Origin: Gammaproteobacteria bacterium
Lineage (GTDB): Bacteria; Pseudomonadota; Gammaproteobacteria; Thiotrichales; Thiotrichaceae
Assembly (NCBI GenBank): GCA_018822845.1
Contig: JAHJJD010000055.1
Coordinates: 1-42,381 of the forward strand
Reading direction: 5' to 3'
Length of the DNA stretch: 42,381 nucleotides
Every line of letters starts with the position of its first letter. Position 1 is the stretch's first letter. The notes under the pieces are model-generated. The model saw nothing but the letters and a program-made list of their open reading frames with translations. It was not told where the DNA came from and ran no database searches. A program made the translations under genes and the position numbers. Positions 42,133 to 42,381 of the stretch are shown here, piece after piece.

Positions 42133-42146
42133 TTGACCTGGATCAA
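42133..42146 (-). promoter_or_regulatory. FNR/Dnr-type box for the polyferredoxin gene
   Basis: TTGAC-CTGG-ATCAA in the divergent gap. A class II start near 42098 gives a 35-base leader to the minus-strand gene. Confidence 0.8.
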
Positions 42147-42154
42147 GACAATAG

Positions 42155-42168
42155 TTGACATAGGTCAA
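42155..42168 (+). promoter_or_regulatory. FNR/Dnr-type box for ubiU
   Basis: TTGAC-ATAG-GTCAA in the same gap. A class II start near 42203 gives a 26-base leader to the plus-strand gene at 42229. Confidence 0.8.
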
Positions 42169-42228
42169 TGTGGGCAGGTTGCCAGCAGCGTATGAAGATA
42201 CCCTGCCAACCGCAACAGGTATCTGCCC

Positions 42229-42381
42229 ATGCCCAAACCCTTGCTCGAACTGATCTGCCCCGCAGGCAGCCTGCCCGCCCTCAAGGCTGCGGTAGACCAC
42301 GGCGCGGACGGGGTTTACCTCGGCCTCAGGGACAACACCAACGCACGTAATTTCAGCGGCCTGAATTTCGACGCCAAGGCG
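42229..42381 (+). CDS. ubiU: UbiU (U32 peptidase family), oxygen-independent ubiquinone synthesis (partial, 3' end outside)
   Basis: The 51 residues present begin MPKPLLELICPAGSLPALKA and continue with VDHGADGVYLGLRDNTNARNFSGLNF, which matches the N-terminus of UbiU (YhbU). UbiU and UbiV form an Fe-S complex that hydroxylates ubiquinone precursors without O2, using prephenate as the oxygen donor. That permits ubiquinone synthesis under denitrifying conditions. An FNR-type box sits just upstream. The ribosome binding site is weak (ACAGGT). The gene runs off the window, and ubiV/ubiT are expected nearby but not visible. Confidence 0.85.
   Translation, partial: MPKPLLELICPAGSLPALKAAVDHGADGVYLGLRDNTNARNFSGLNFDAKA

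Overview
The window is a dense denitrification island from a gammaproteobacterium. Gene content (cytochrome cd1 nitrite reductase, clade II N2O reductase, many c-type cytochromes), coding style and repeat types suggest a sulfur-oxidising Thiotrichales relative such as Thiothrix. That assignment is inference, because no rRNA or other marker gene is present. No tRNA, rRNA or CRISPR array was seen.

Layout. 1-522: a scrapyard holding the 3' end of an unidentified gene, a truncated tyrosine recombinase, one Sel1 repeat and a 12-G tract. 523-5130: NO-reductase accessory genes (norD; norQ, hemerythrin, norF, norE) with a Crp/Fnr-type Dnr-like regulator; the catalytic norCB genes are not here. 5189-5748: a V4R-domain protein and a possible coupled 29-codon ORF. 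6013-9734 (+): nirE, a secreted nuclease-like protein, a triheme cytochrome and nirN. 9731-14355 (-): nirC-F-DL-G-H-J. 14436-21440 (-): a cytochrome c, an H+-pyrophosphatase, a membrane hemerythrin, a NirT-like multiheme fusion protein and nirS. 21682-24169 (+): a small secreted protein, menG and menE. 42063-24126 (-): a membrane polyferredoxin, nosZ, two cytochromes, nosB-D-G-H-F-L-Y, then menF-D-B-A-C and a DHNA-CoA thioesterase, almost all overlapping or a few bases apart. 42229-end (+): the start of ubiU.

How it fits together. NirS reduces nitrite with heme d1 made by NirE/DL/G/H/J/F/N. NorDEFQ support an unseen NorCB. NosZ (Sec-exported, clade II) reduces N2O with electrons expected from quinol through NosG/NosH and the c-type cytochromes. 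The men genes supply menaquinone, and ubiU points to oxygen-independent ubiquinone synthesis. Ten FNR/Dnr-type 14-bp palindromes (TTGAY-N4-RTCAA or close) mark the borders of the transcription units, consistent with one anaerobic/NO regulon.

The most unusual feature is a set of palindromic repeats inserted in frame inside working genes: a GGGCGTATGCAATACGCCC family in nirDL, menF and nosL, and a CCCCTC...GAGGGG family in menD, menF and nosD. Other oddities are a NirT-heme-binding-domain fusion, a nuclease-like protein with a substituted catalytic arginine plus a cytochrome c'-like triheme protein inside the nirE-nirN unit, two hemerythrins, and a 135-residue extension on NosZ.
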